Shown piece after piece: positions 7,277 to 16,604 of a stretch of DNA of 47,171 bases. The notes under the pieces are model-generated. The model saw only the letters and a list, made by a program, of their open reading frames with translations. It ran no database searches and was not told the DNA's origin. Position numbers and translations under genes: made by a program. Position 1 is the first letter of the stretch, and each line of letters starts with the position of its first letter. Origin of the DNA: an uncultured Clostridia bacterium (GTDB taxonomy: Bacteria; Bacillota; Clostridia; Oscillospirales; Ruminococcaceae); contig CANRFR010000007.1 of NCBI GenBank assembly GCA_947629945.1, forward strand, positions 1-47,171. The letters are read 5' to 3'.

Positions 7277-9664
7277 TTAACCTTTGGCTTTCGCCTCTTT
7301 CGCGGCGCCGCGCTTTTTATCCTTGCGCTCCCGATGCCAGATCCAAAGCGGACCCGCCAGGCACAGCGAGCTGTAGAAGCCCACCAACATACCGAAAGCA
7401 AGGGGTATTGCGAAAGAAAGTATCGAGGTAACGCCTTGCAGCGAACATATCACCGCAATACATATCATCGCCGTAACAGTGGTCGTCGTAGTAATTATCG
7501 AACGCGAGAGCGTTTGATTTATCGAGAGGTTTACCAAGTCTCTGTCGGAAATATCTCCGCCGAACTTCGCGCGGTTCTCACGCAAGCGGTCGTAGATGAT
7601 GATGGTGTTGTTTATCGAGTATCCGAGCAGCGTCAAAATAACCGCCATAAAGTTGGAATCCAGCGACATTCCCGTTACAATGTACACCGCGTAGGTGAGG
7701 ATAACGTCGTGTAACAGACAGCAGATGGCGATTATACCAGCGCTCCAGCCGCCGATTTTCTTGAAACGGAACGCGATGTAAATTACCAACAGCACAAATG
7801 CCGCAGCTACCGCGATAACGCAGGAAACAAGGAATTGAGAGCCTGCCGCAGCAGAAACGTTGGTCGTATCGATGTTTTCGATGTTATTGTCCGGATAGGT
7901 TTCGACAAGCGTATCGGTGATCTTTCCGAGCATCTCGTCGTCCATCTTCTCGTCCTGAGCAAACGAAATAACGATAGTATTCAAGCTGCCCGTGAAGCTC
8001 GTACCGGTGGTTACCGTAGCGCGCGGAGTGCCGAGTTCCTCAACGGTAGACTTTATATCGTCGGTGGAAATGTCCTCGCCCTCATAAGAGTAGGTCATAA
8101 TCGTACCACCTTTAAAACGGATGTCAACGTTAACGCCAAGCACGAACGAGAACAGTATCGTCAAAGCAAACGCCGCCGCAGATATAATAACGAAAACCTT
8201 GCGCTTGCCTACAAAATCGATGTTGGTTTTAGCCTTGACGTTAATAGCCTGTACGGTGTCCTTGCCCTTTTCGGTATCCGTGTTGTTCAGATCGGCGGGG
8301 GATACTCCGTAAAAGCCGGGCTTTCTGAAGCACTTGAACTTTGAAAGACCGATAGTCATTATTCTCGTAGCCCAGCAAGCCATAATGAAGTTCATAATAA
8401 CGCCCGCAAGCAAGGTGTAACCGAACGAGTATACCGTGCCCTCCGTAGAAGCGCCGAACCATGTGCCAAACACCGCCATCAGGATAAGCGCTACTATGAT
8501 GACTGTCAAGTTGGAGTCGAGTATAGCCGTGAAGCCGCGCGAGAAGCCGTTTTTCAGCGCACCGTCAATAGTGCGTCCCGCTTTCAGCTCTTCTTTGATA
8601 CGCTCCGCCGAAATAACGTTCGCGTCAACGCCCATACCTATTGAAAGTATAATACCCGCAATACCGGGGAGAGTCAGCGAGGAAGCGTTGTTGAAGCCGA
8701 AGAAGCCCGTTATTGCCGCGAACATACCCGCAACCTGACCCGTAAGCGCGATAACCGCCACAAAGCCGGGAAGTCTGTAGTATATTATCATAAATACAGC
8801 GATAAGGATAAACGCTGCAAGTCCCGCGACCGCCATAGCGTCGCGAGCGCCCATACCGAGTATCGGAGATATCGTTGAAAGGCTGCTGTTCTCCAATTTG
8901 AACGGCAGCGCGCCGCCGTTTATCTTGTTTGCAAGCTCCGACGCTTCATCGGCGGTGAAGTCGCCCTCAATAACGGCTTGACCATCGTCTATTTTGGAGT
9001 TTACTTTCGGGTAGCTTATGCAGACGTCGTCCATCCAGATGGAGATAGGTTCGCCTATCAGCTTGCCCGTTGCCTCGGCAAACTTTTCCTTGCCCGAATC
9101 CTTGAATTCCAACTGGACTACATACTGTCCCGTTGAGCCGTTATCCGAACTTTGATAGCCCGCTTTCGCGCTTTGAACGTCCGCACCCGTGAGAATGATG
9201 TTCTCCGTTTCGCCGGTGGGAAGTCCGTTATCGTCTACCTCGTGCTTCTCGCGGAACGTCAGCAGCGCCGTCTCGCCTATTTCGCGCACAGCCTGCTGCG
9301 GATTGAAAGACGTGTCGTCGCTCTGCCACGGGAACTGCACGATAATGGCGTTCGTTGCGGAATCCGTGTAAACGTTATAGTCGTTTATGCTCTTGCTTAC
9401 CAGACGCGTTTCGAGGATAGCCTTGGCGGCGTTCAAATCGTCCTCGGTGATGGTGTTCTCTTCCGCGTAATCCTCGGGCACGGTGAACGTGGCGTTCACG
9501 CCGCCTCTGATATCCATTCCCCAGCGTATATCGTCTATGCCCCAGATGATCGAGGTCTTGTTATCGCCGTCGTAAGTGCTTATGCCCATTGTGGACAGCA
9601 CCGTAAACGCGATTATCAAAAAAAATACGATAAAGAACGCGGGTTTTCCGATTTTGTGTTTCAT
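7277..9664 (-). CDS. secDF: SecD-SecF fusion, protein translocase accessory subunit
   Basis: A 795-residue RND-family membrane protein combining SecD (about 1-450) and SecF (about 490-780). It uses the proton motive force to pull secreted proteins through SecYEG. Visible are the first membrane helix, the SecD segment WGMDIRGGVNATF, a large extracytoplasmic P1 region, and the IILSIGMGVDANVISAERIKEE helix-4 motif. After a basic linker come the SecF segment VDIRFKGGTIMTYS and ILTLLGYSINNTIIIYDRLREN. The ATG at 9664 follows GAGGAAA. Fused SecDF is usual in Firmicutes. The other translocase accessory gene here, yajC, is 29 kb away. Confidence 0.95.
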   Translation of the reverse strand: MKHKIGKPAFFIVFFLIIAFTVLSTMGISTYDGDNKTSIIWGIDDIRWGMDIRGGVNATFTVPEDYAEENTITEDDLNAAKAILETRLVSKSINDYNVYTDSATNAIIVQFPWQSDDTSFNPQQAVREIGETALLTFREKHEVDDNGLPTGETENIILTGADVQSAKAGYQSSDNGSTGQYVVQLEFKDSGKEKFAEATGKLIGEPISIWMDDVCISYPKVNSKIDDGQAVIEGDFTADEASELANKINGGALPFKLENSSLSTISPILGMGARDAMAVAGLAAFILIAVFMIIYYRLPGFVAVIALTGQVAGMFAAITGFFGFNNASSLTLPGIAGIILSIGMGVDANVISAERIKEELKAGRTIDGALKNGFSRGFTAILDSNLTVIIVALILMAVFGTWFGASTEGTVYSFGYTLLAGVIMNFIMACWATRIMTIGLSKFKCFRKPGFYGVSPADLNNTDTEKGKDTVQAINVKAKTNIDFVGKRKVFVIISAAAFALTILFSFVLGVNVDIRFKGGTIMTYSYEGEDISTDDIKSTVEELGTPRATVTTGTSFTGSLNTIVISFAQDEKMDDEMLGKITDTLVETYPDNNIENIDTTNVSAAAGSQFLVSCVIAVAAAFVLLVIYIAFRFKKIGGWSAGIIAICCLLHDVILTYAVYIVTGMSLDSNFMAVILTLLGYSINNTIIIYDRLRENRAKFGGDISDRDLVNLSINQTLSRSIITTTTTVTAMICIAVICSLQGVTSILSFAIPLAFGMLVGFYSSLCLAGPLWIWHRERKDKKRGAAKEAKAKG

Positions 9665-9722
9665 TAAATTTTCCTCACTCCGTTCTCGGCAAAATTTGCC
9701 GCTTTTTCACCTATACTTATCT

Positions 9723-9751
9723 ATTATATCACGTATTTTATAATAAGTCAA
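9723..9751 (-). promoter_or_regulatory. Vegetative promoter for secDF
   Basis: Minus strand TTGACT (9751-9746), 17-nt spacer, TATAAT (9728-9723) with a TGn extension. The leader of about 50 nt contains a small CGGCAAA/TTTGCCG palindrome near 9690. Confidence 0.8.
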
Positions 9752-9802
9752 TAGCTATTTGCAAAAAAAGGCGAGATGATTTTCAGACTGCGGAAAACCG
9801 AA

Positions 9803-9968
9803 TTAAGGGCGTCTCTAAAAACCGGTTCGAAAAGCAAAAACGGGTGGGGTGCGCCGTATGCAAGGAAAACCTCCTCGCAAGGCTGTATGCCTTGCGAGGA
9901 GGTTTGACGCAGCAGACGGCGTGCACCGCACGTTTTGGCTCAAACAAGGTTTTTAGAGGTGCCCTTAA
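9803..9968. mobile_element. MITE-like palindromic element, GGGC-CTC family (long copy)
   Basis: The ends GGGCGTCTCTAAAAACC (9807-9823) and GGTTTTTAGAGGTGCCC (9948-9964) are inverted repeats with two mismatches, flanked by TTAA on both sides. The interior is a nested palindrome: AAAACG/CGTTTT, then GGTGC/GCACC segments, then a perfect 16-bp stem AACCTCCTCGCAAGGC at the centre. It carries no coding capacity. A 51-bp relative with perfect ends lies at 34540-34590. The rest of the 9665-10235 gap holds only the two flanking promoters. Confidence 0.75.
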
Positions 9969-10107
9969 ATGTTTAAGGAATCCTGATCAAATCGGAAGCT
10001 CGAGTTTTTTCGAAAAACTTTATCCTCATTTTTTAAGCGCAGTTTGTGAAAAGTGCACAAAACCACGCGCAAATTTCGCTTAAATGTGAAAAAATCATAC
10101 TAATCTA

Positions 10108-10136
10108 TTGAAATTTATTTTGCAAAATGATATAAT
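10108..10136 (+). promoter_or_regulatory. Vegetative promoter for the SBP-GGDEF-EAL gene
   Basis: TTGAAA (10108-10113), 17-nt spacer, TATAAT (10131-10136). The leader of about 93 nt contains GATCGTTC and its complement GAACGATC, plus two TTAATTA-GCTTAA segments, so it can fold or bind a dimeric protein. No known c-di-GMP riboswitch core was recognised. Confidence 0.75.
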
Positions 10137-10235
10137 AAAAGTAAGGTATTTAATTAAGCTTAAGCAGATCGTTCGAACTAACCTTATTTACCTTAATTAG
10201 CTTAATATAAAGAACGATCCGTTGGAGGACATTTA

Positions 10236-13181
10236 ATGACAGTTATCCGAAAATCGAAAACAGCAGCGGTGATGACTGCGGCGGTTATGTTGCTTTCGTT
10301 GATTTTTACAGTATCGGCGCCGAGGATTGTTTCGGCGGACGCCGTGACATATAAGGTTGGCGCGAACCCCGTGTTTGGCGTGAATAAAACAGATTCGGGC
10401 TATTCGGGACTTACGTGCGACTACCTTAACGCTATTTCGCAGTACACAGGTGATAAGTTTACATACATCGACGGCTCGGCGGAAGAGCTTTTTCAAATGC
10501 TTAAAGACGGCGAGATCGATGTTATTCCGTGCATTACCAAGTCGGAACGCGAATATTACGAAAATTTGTTGGGCGGAGCGGGCGGCAGCCTGTTTAAAGA
10601 AACGGGCAACGCGCTTATTTCGAGGTTTGGCGCCGTTTGCGTTTACGACAACGGCGACTATGCCGATACCGTTTTGAACGACGCCGAGACTATTCGGAAA
10701 ATGACCATAGGCTACCTTTCAGAGGACGAACCGCTTTATTTTAAGGATGGAAAATTCATTTATCCCGAGATCGCGGACGCTCGGTTCGTGCCTTATGAGT
10801 CGGAATCCGAGATGCGTTCGGATCTAATTGTGGGAAAAATATCGGCGGTCATTAAGGACTGTATGCGCTCTTGGTACAACGAGACTATTGTTTATCAGTT
10901 CCCTGCGGAGTCAGGCTCATTCGTAGTAAGGGCTTCCGATGATAAGGTGTCCGAAGAGCTGGAAACCGGTCTGCGTTTGCTGTTCACCGATTATCCTACA
11001 TTTTACGGCGATGTTTATCAAAAATACGTGGGAAATTACGGCTCGCGGAAGTTCGCTTTAAAAAAGGAAGAGCGCGAGTTCGTTGACAATCGGTCGTCGA
11101 TAAATCTCGGCTTCGCTCTTGATTCGGATATTATGGGGTGCTATAACGAAAAGGACGGCTCTTTGAACGGGGTTGTAGGCGCGCTTATCGACGGCTATAC
11201 CGAAAAAACGGGGCTTAAAGTAAAAGTGCAGGCATTCGATAACCTTGACAAATGTTATAAGGCGCTTGAAAACGAAGAAATAGATATGATATACGGCGGC
11301 GTGACGCAGACTAACATGGAGCGTTCGTCAAAATTCTACGTGACAGGACCCGCAGTAAATTCTCCGCTTGTGCTGGCATGCAAGAGAACGGCAGACGATT
11401 CAAAAGAGGTTGAAAAAATCGCGGTGAGCGCGGACAATACTCACATTCCGCAGCTTGAGCAGCTTTACCTCAACGTTAAGATCACGCGCACCGAGACCGT
11501 TGAGGAAGCCTGTTCGCTGACAATGGACGGCTCCTGTGACGCGGTCTGCCTTAAAAGCTACGACGCGATGGCTTTAAGACGCGGCGATTTCCCCGAACTG
11601 GAAATATATAAAGTGCTGCCTATCTATTCGTCGGAGTGCTTCGCGCTTCGTGCGGAAAACAAAGCTCTTGTGGGCATAACCGAAAACGCGCTTTTGCAGA
11701 TAAACGGCTCAGACCTTATCGCGGAGGTATATAATATTATTGAAGCGTCCGGGCAGGACACGGACGGCGCAAGCTCGAAAATGTCAATGTTCGTGACGAT
11801 CGCGGCGGTCGCGGTAGTGGTTGCCGCGGGCATTATCATTCTGCTTATGCTGGAAAGCAAGCGCCGAGTAGAGATCGACCCGCTGACGGGCGGCGCGACA
11901 AAGCGGACGTTTATCGAAAAGTCTATAAAATCCATAAAAAGATCCGGCACGCTCAATTGGACGGTTGCAGTTATGGATATCGACAAATTCAAGTTTATTA
12001 ACGAACGTTTGGGTTATGAAGAAGGCAACCGTATGCTGGAGCGTATGTACAAGACTTTAGGCGACCACATGGAAAAAGGCGAGACGTACGCCCGCATTTC
12101 CAACGACAATTTCGCGTGCTGTTTCCCCGATTTGTCCGACAACGAGATCAACAACCGCTTAAACAGCATTTTTGAGGAATTTGAACGCAGAAACTCACTG
12201 TTCGTGTCCTATCCGGTACTGTTCAGCGCGGGCGTCTGCAGGCTCGACCAGTGCGTCGAGAAATACGGAATGGTGGATTTTAACGCCGCCATCGACCGCT
12301 GCAATATCGCAAAAAAGACGATAAAAAATCTGCACCACAACTCGATAGCGTTCTATGACGGCAAGATACGTGAAAGATCTATGCGCGAAAAGGATTTTGA
12401 AAACAGTATGCCCGCCGCGTTGGAAAACAGGGAGTTCATGTGCTACATTCAGCCGAAATACGGCGCGCATTCTCGGCGAATAGAGGGCGGCGAGGCGCTG
12501 ATACGCTGGAAAAGCTCGGAATTCGGGTTTGTTTTCCCCGACCAGTTCATTCCGCTGGCGGAGAAAAACGGCTTTGTGGTGGAGCTGGACTTCTTTATTC
12601 TGGAAGAGGTTTGCAAGGCTATGCGCCGATGGCTTGACAAGGGACTTACCCCGGTGGTCATCTCGGTAAATCAGTCGCGTATTCATCTGACTCACGACGA
12701 TTACATTTGGCGGCTGCGAGAGATCGTTGATAAGTACGCCATTCCTTATGATTATCTTGAGCTTGAGATAACCGAAACGGTGTTCAACGACAACTCCGAG
12801 CAGCTGCTTCAAATAATGAGCAAGCTGCACGACATCGGTTTCCAGCTTTCCATCGACGATTTCGGCTCCGGTTATTCCTCGCTGAATATGCTTAAAGATA
12901 TCCCCGCCGACGTCGTGAAAATCGACCGAGAGTTCTTCAACGGCACCGTCAACAGCGATAAGGGACGAGCAGTTATAACCACTGTGGTAGACCTTGCGAA
13001 AAAGCTGCGTATGCACGTCATTTCCGAGGGTGTTGAAACTATTGACCAGGTTGAGTTCCTCGACGAGATAAACTGCGACCTTATTCAGGGCTACTATTTC
13101 GCTAAGCCTATGCCGCTCAGCGACTTTGAGGAACTGTGGTTTAAGGACCTTGAAGAGCATCGCAGCGATGAGAACGCGTAA
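10236..13181 (+). CDS. Double solute-binding sensor with degenerate GGDEF and intact EAL domain
   Basis: A 981-residue membrane signalling protein. A signal peptide (about 1-36) is followed by two tandem amino-acid-type periplasmic binding domains (SBP_bac_3-like, about 37-270 and 285-505), a membrane helix at about 516-538, a GGDEF-fold domain from about 546 and an EAL domain from about 725. The GGDEF loop reads RISNDNF, so the cyclase site is degenerate. The EAL site looks complete: GGEALIRW, SVNQS, ELEITE, SIDDFGSGYSSL, VKID, SEGVET and QGYYF. The likely role is ligand-controlled c-di-GMP hydrolysis. ATG at 10236 follows GGAGG. The two sensor domains may bind amino acids or other small ligands; identity unknown. 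Confidence 0.9.
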   Translation: MTVIRKSKTAAVMTAAVMLLSLIFTVSAPRIVSADAVTYKVGANPVFGVNKTDSGYSGLTCDYLNAISQYTGDKFTYIDGSAEELFQMLKDGEIDVIPCITKSEREYYENLLGGAGGSLFKETGNALISRFGAVCVYDNGDYADTVLNDAETIRKMTIGYLSEDEPLYFKDGKFIYPEIADARFVPYESESEMRSDLIVGKISAVIKDCMRSWYNETIVYQFPAESGSFVVRASDDKVSEELETGLRLLFTDYPTFYGDVYQKYVGNYGSRKFALKKEEREFVDNRSSINLGFALDSDIMGCYNEKDGSLNGVVGALIDGYTEKTGLKVKVQAFDNLDKCYKALENEEIDMIYGGVTQTNMERSSKFYVTGPAVNSPLVLACKRTADDSKEVEKIAVSADNTHIPQLEQLYLNVKITRTETVEEACSLTMDGSCDAVCLKSYDAMALRRGDFPELEIYKVLPIYSSECFALRAENKALVGITENALLQINGSDLIAEVYNIIEASGQDTDGASSKMSMFVTIAAVAVVVAAGIIILLMLESKRRVEIDPLTGGATKRTFIEKSIKSIKRSGTLNWTVAVMDIDKFKFINERLGYEEGNRMLERMYKTLGDHMEKGETYARISNDNFACCFPDLSDNEINNRLNSIFEEFERRNSLFVSYPVLFSAGVCRLDQCVEKYGMVDFNAAIDRCNIAKKTIKNLHHNSIAFYDGKIRERSMREKDFENSMPAALENREFMCYIQPKYGAHSRRIEGGEALIRWKSSEFGFVFPDQFIPLAEKNGFVVELDFFILEEVCKAMRRWLDKGLTPVVISVNQSRIHLTHDDYIWRLREIVDKYAIPYDYLELEITETVFNDNSEQLLQIMSKLHDIGFQLSIDDFGSGYSSLNMLKDIPADVVKIDREFFNGTVNSDKGRAVITTVVDLAKKLRMHVISEGVETIDQVEFLDEINCDLIQGYYFAKPMPLSDFEELWFKDLEEHRSDENA

Positions 13182-13280
13182 GTTTTCTTGCGTTGTGAGT
13201 AATTATAAACAAAAAGGAGTTCCGCACAACCTATTTTTAGTATAAGTTTTTGTGCAAAATCAATAATTTTTAACAACCGC

Positions 13281-13309
13281 TTGACATCATCATTGTAATA
13301 AGTTATAAT
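13281..13309 (+). promoter_or_regulatory. Full-consensus promoter for the second EAL gene
   Basis: TTGACA (13281-13286), 17-nt spacer, TATAAT (13304-13309). Initiation near 13316 argues against the ATG at 13316 as start codon and for the GTG at 13370. Confidence 0.85.
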
Positions 13310-13369
13310 GATAATATGGGCGGCTTTATTTTTGCGCCGATAAACATACGATTTGGGGAGGTGACGGCT

Positions 13370-16300
13370 GTGTCCGGGAATATTCTGGAAGAATTTGAGC
13401 AAGCGAAACAAGAAATAAAAAAATTGCGCGTCGCTCTCCGAGCGGAACAGCTAAGAACAAAAATATCGTCGGAATATACAAATTTCGGACTGTGGGAGTA
13501 TGATATCGCCACCGATATTTGCTATCAATACAAAAAGCTCAGCGGAAGATTTGAGAATAATCTGGAGCCCATTATACATTTCCGCGATTCGATATTGAGC
13601 TGGGGCAGTGTATGTACCGAGGATCTGCCCGCGTTCAAGCATTTTTGCGACGATTTGAAAGCGGGCAAAAAAGAAGTTTTCTGTGATGTCCGCATGATAA
13701 ACGACAACTGCGATATAGTGTGGTTCAGATACGAAGGCAAAACCGTTTACGACGACGCGGGCAACCCGATAAAGGTAGTGGGGCGCACGTTGGATGTAAC
13801 TCAGGAAAAGGGCGGCATAGCGGATGACACCAACGAACGCAAGGATCCGCTCACCAATTTGTATTCGCCGGACCTTTTCCGCGACTGTGTAGCCGAAAAA
13901 CGCAGCGGCGCAAAGCACTATAACAACGCCGCGCTTTTATGCGTGGGTATCGATAATTTCCGCGGCTTGGTGTCGCGTTTGGGATTGGAATACGGTGATT
14001 ACGTTCAAAAGACCGTCGGCAAGATACTTTCGGGCGTATGCGCCACCGAGCGCGACAGTCTGGTTACACGTGTGCGCGACGGAGAGTTTTTGTTGTATCT
14101 CAGCTTCACCGATAACAAGACGCTGGACAACACCGCGCGCCGCATCATTCATCTTATACGCGAGTATATTTACGAGGGCGAGCCGGTTACGGCAAGCGTC
14201 GGCGTATCGCAGTTTAAGACAGGCAAAAAACTCGATGACGTCTACAAAAAGGCATCCGTTGCTCTTGCGGAGGCACAAAAGAGCGGCGGCGTATGCTTTA
14301 TGCATTATTCGCCCGCTATGTCAATGGGACTTTACAATTACCCCGTCAATCTCGATGAAAACATTGATGTGCTGAATATGTCAAGCGGCGCGGCAAAGGT
14401 ATATAATCTGCTGTTAAAAGCGTTTTGCAGCGCTTCCGAGCGCAGCGCTCAGATAAAAGAGGCAATTAAAACGGCGGGGCAGTGCATAGGCGCTTCAAAT
14501 ATCTTTATATTCTCAAAAGAGGACGGCGGGTATAGGCGCAGTATGATTTTCAATTCCTGCGACCGTTCCGAGGGCAAAACGCCCTCGATTACGGTTAGCT
14601 GCGGCGAGGACGGGCTTGCGGCGGCGTTCGGCAATGATAATTCTTTGCGCATTGTCGATCACGATCTTCCCATAGGCGGAATTCATTTGGAAAACGGAGC
14701 CGTTTGCGCCGAGTGCCGCGCTGTGCGTTTTAATGGCGCTGTCAAAATGATGTTCGCGGTGGTTTTCGACAGCCGCTTTGAGCTTAGTGAACAGGATCTC
14801 CAAATAATTGACGTTATCGAAGACGCGCTCACCGCGATGAACATTTCCTACGAGACGGAAATGTCGGAGCGTTCCTCGCAGCGTTTGCGTTCCACTGCCA
14901 TCAACAACCACAGAATGGAGGGTTTTTCTATTATTCCCCTGACGTTCGAGGTGGATGAGGTGGGAGACAACGCCGCCGAGCATTACGGTTTGTGCAAGGG
15001 CGATATATGCTACAAGAAATTGTACGGACGTGAAGCGCCGTGCGAAAACTGTCCCGCAGTTCAGCTTGCACAAAACGGCGGCTTGTTTGCGTCATCGGCG
15101 TATTACAACAACAGCGAGCGCCGCTGGCTTGATGTAACCGCTTCAGTCGACGAAAACAGCAATGGTGAAACAAGGTATGTCGTAAGCTATACCGATATTA
15201 CCGACTGTCTCGGTAAAATACGGATGACCGACGGACTTACGGGACTTATGACGTTCAGTTCGTTCACTGCGGAAGCTTTGCAGATGACCGCCGACCCGGA
15301 AAACAGCAACGACGGGCTTTTCACGGCGGTTATAAACATTGCGGATTTCAACAGAATAAACGAGGAAAAGGGCTACGAAGCGGGCAATGTCATTCTTATC
15401 ACAATGGCGGATATTATGCAGCGCTGCATAGGTTCCGGCGAATTGCTGTGCCGCTCGGAGGACGCGCGCTTTACTGCGCTGTTCAGAAACGCCGATCGTA
15501 ACGAATTTGACGGCAGAATAAATCTTTTGCTGAACAGTCTGCAAAAGCAGATCTACGAACGGCTTCAAGTGCATATTTTCCTGCTTGTGGGCGTGTGCGA
15601 TATGAACGACGAGCCCATTGGCATTATGAGCAGCATTGACCGAGCCATACAGGCGCAGAAAACCATACGCGACAGGGCGTATTATCACGAAACTCTGGTT
15701 GTTTACTACGACGGAGTTATGCGCGAGAAAATCAAGGAGCACCGCTTTATCGAGGCGAATATGCAATCCGCTTTGGAAAACGGCGAGTTCCACGTTTACT
15801 ACCAGCCCAAGGTCTGTATAGAGACCGGCAAGATCGTGGGTGCGGAGGCTTTGGTGCGCTGGATACGCGAGGACGGAACAATTATTTCTCCGGGCAAGTT
15901 CGTGCCTATTTTCGAGGAAAACGGGTTTGTTACCGAAATGGATTTCGCTATTTACCGCCGTTCCATCGCGGATATCGCGAAGTGGCTGCGTATGGGCATC
16001 GATGTGCCGCTTATTTCGCTCAACGTTTCGCGGCGGCATTTGGCGGACGAGGATTTCTGTCAAAAATTTAACGCGCTGGTAGACGGCATAGGCGTTCCGC
16101 ACGACTACATAGAGCTTGAAATAACCGAGAGCCTGCTCACGGAAAATCTAGACAAGCTGATAGAAGTGGCAACGTGGTTTAAGGAGCGCGGTTATCGTAT
16201 TTCCATCGACGATTTCGGCTCGGGTTACTCGTCGCTGAACCTCATCACTATGCTGCCGTTTGATACGCTGAAAATAGACGGCAGTTTCTTCCTCCGAAAC

Positions 16301-16522
16301 GACCTTACCGACAAAAACCGCAAGGTCATAACATCGGTGGTGTCGCTTGCCAAAAGCCTTAACCTTACGACGGTTTCCGAGGGCGTTGAAACTCAAAAAC
16401 AGGTCGACTTCCTAAAAGGTTTGGGCTGTGATATGATACAAGGCTTCTTCTACTACAAGCCTATGCCTTGTGATGACTTTGAGCGGGTCATTGAGGCTCA
16501 AAGCGGTGTTATTACCGAATAA
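13370..16522 (+). CDS. Cytoplasmic PAS-GGDEF-(GAF-like)-PAS-GGDEF-EAL protein
   Basis: About 1050 residues with no membrane segment. Inferred order: short coiled region, PAS (about 30-145), GGDEF-fold from DPLTNLY (about 160), an unassigned GAF-like region (about 345-495), a second PAS-like domain containing CYKKLYGREAPCENC (near 547), a second GGDEF-fold from DGLTGLM (about 620) and EAL (about 800-1045). Both GGDEF loops are degenerate (RVRDGEF and RSEDARF). The EAL site looks intact: GAEALVRW, SLNVS, ELEITE, SIDDFGSGYSSL, LKID, SEGVET, QGFFY. GTG at 13370 is chosen because GGGGAGGTG lies just upstream and the predicted transcript begins near 13316. Likely a c-di-GMP phosphodiesterase sensing an internal signal. 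Confidence 0.88.
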   Translation: MSGNILEEFEQAKQEIKKLRVALRAEQLRTKISSEYTNFGLWEYDIATDICYQYKKLSGRFENNLEPIIHFRDSILSWGSVCTEDLPAFKHFCDDLKAGKKEVFCDVRMINDNCDIVWFRYEGKTVYDDAGNPIKVVGRTLDVTQEKGGIADDTNERKDPLTNLYSPDLFRDCVAEKRSGAKHYNNAALLCVGIDNFRGLVSRLGLEYGDYVQKTVGKILSGVCATERDSLVTRVRDGEFLLYLSFTDNKTLDNTARRIIHLIREYIYEGEPVTASVGVSQFKTGKKLDDVYKKASVALAEAQKSGGVCFMHYSPAMSMGLYNYPVNLDENIDVLNMSSGAAKVYNLLLKAFCSASERSAQIKEAIKTAGQCIGASNIFIFSKEDGGYRRSMIFNSCDRSEGKTPSITVSCGEDGLAAAFGNDNSLRIVDHDLPIGGIHLENGAVCAECRAVRFNGAVKMMFAVVFDSRFELSEQDLQIIDVIEDALTAMNISYETEMSERSSQRLRSTAINNHRMEGFSIIPLTFEVDEVGDNAAEHYGLCKGDICYKKLYGREAPCENCPAVQLAQNGGLFASSAYYNNSERRWLDVTASVDENSNGETRYVVSYTDITDCLGKIRMTDGLTGLMTFSSFTAEALQMTADPENSNDGLFTAVINIADFNRINEEKGYEAGNVILITMADIMQRCIGSGELLCRSEDARFTALFRNADRNEFDGRINLLLNSLQKQIYERLQVHIFLLVGVCDMNDEPIGIMSSIDRAIQAQKTIRDRAYYHETLVVYYDGVMREKIKEHRFIEANMQSALENGEFHVYYQPKVCIETGKIVGAEALVRWIREDGTIISPGKFVPIFEENGFVTEMDFAIYRRSIADIAKWLRMGIDVPLISLNVSRRHLADEDFCQKFNALVDGIGVPHDYIELEITESLLTENLDKLIEVATWFKERGYRISIDDFGSGYSSLNLITMLPFDTLKIDGSFFLRNDLTDKNRKVITSVVSLAKSLNLTTVSEGVETQKQVDFLKGLGCDMIQGFFYYKPMPCDDFERVIEAQSGVITE

Positions 16523-16526
16523 ACTC

Positions 16527-16554
16527 AAGCCGCCGATCGTTTGATTGGCGGCTT
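16527..16554 (+). terminator. Terminator after the second EAL gene
   Basis: A 12-bp stem AAGCCGCCGATC / GATTGGCGGCTT (one G-U pair) with a GTTT loop, beginning 5 nt after the stop codon and followed by a weak T-rich stretch. Confidence 0.7.
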
Positions 16555-16604
16555 TTGGAGCTTTTAAACCGCAAATTCGGTTTTACGGGAAGTGATTTGC
16601 AATT

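Noticed and set aside
10143-10235. c-di-GMP riboswitch upstream of the first EAL gene
   Set aside because: Inverted repeats are present, but none of the GEMM core motifs could be found.
12195-13160. Long open frame antisense to the EAL domain of the first giant protein
   Set aside because: It is a shadow of a strongly conserved domain on the plus strand; no ribosome site and no recognisable protein features.
15143-16102. Long open frame antisense to the second EAL protein
   Set aside because: Same reason: the plus strand encodes GGDEF and EAL motifs in full, and the antisense peptide has no domain character.
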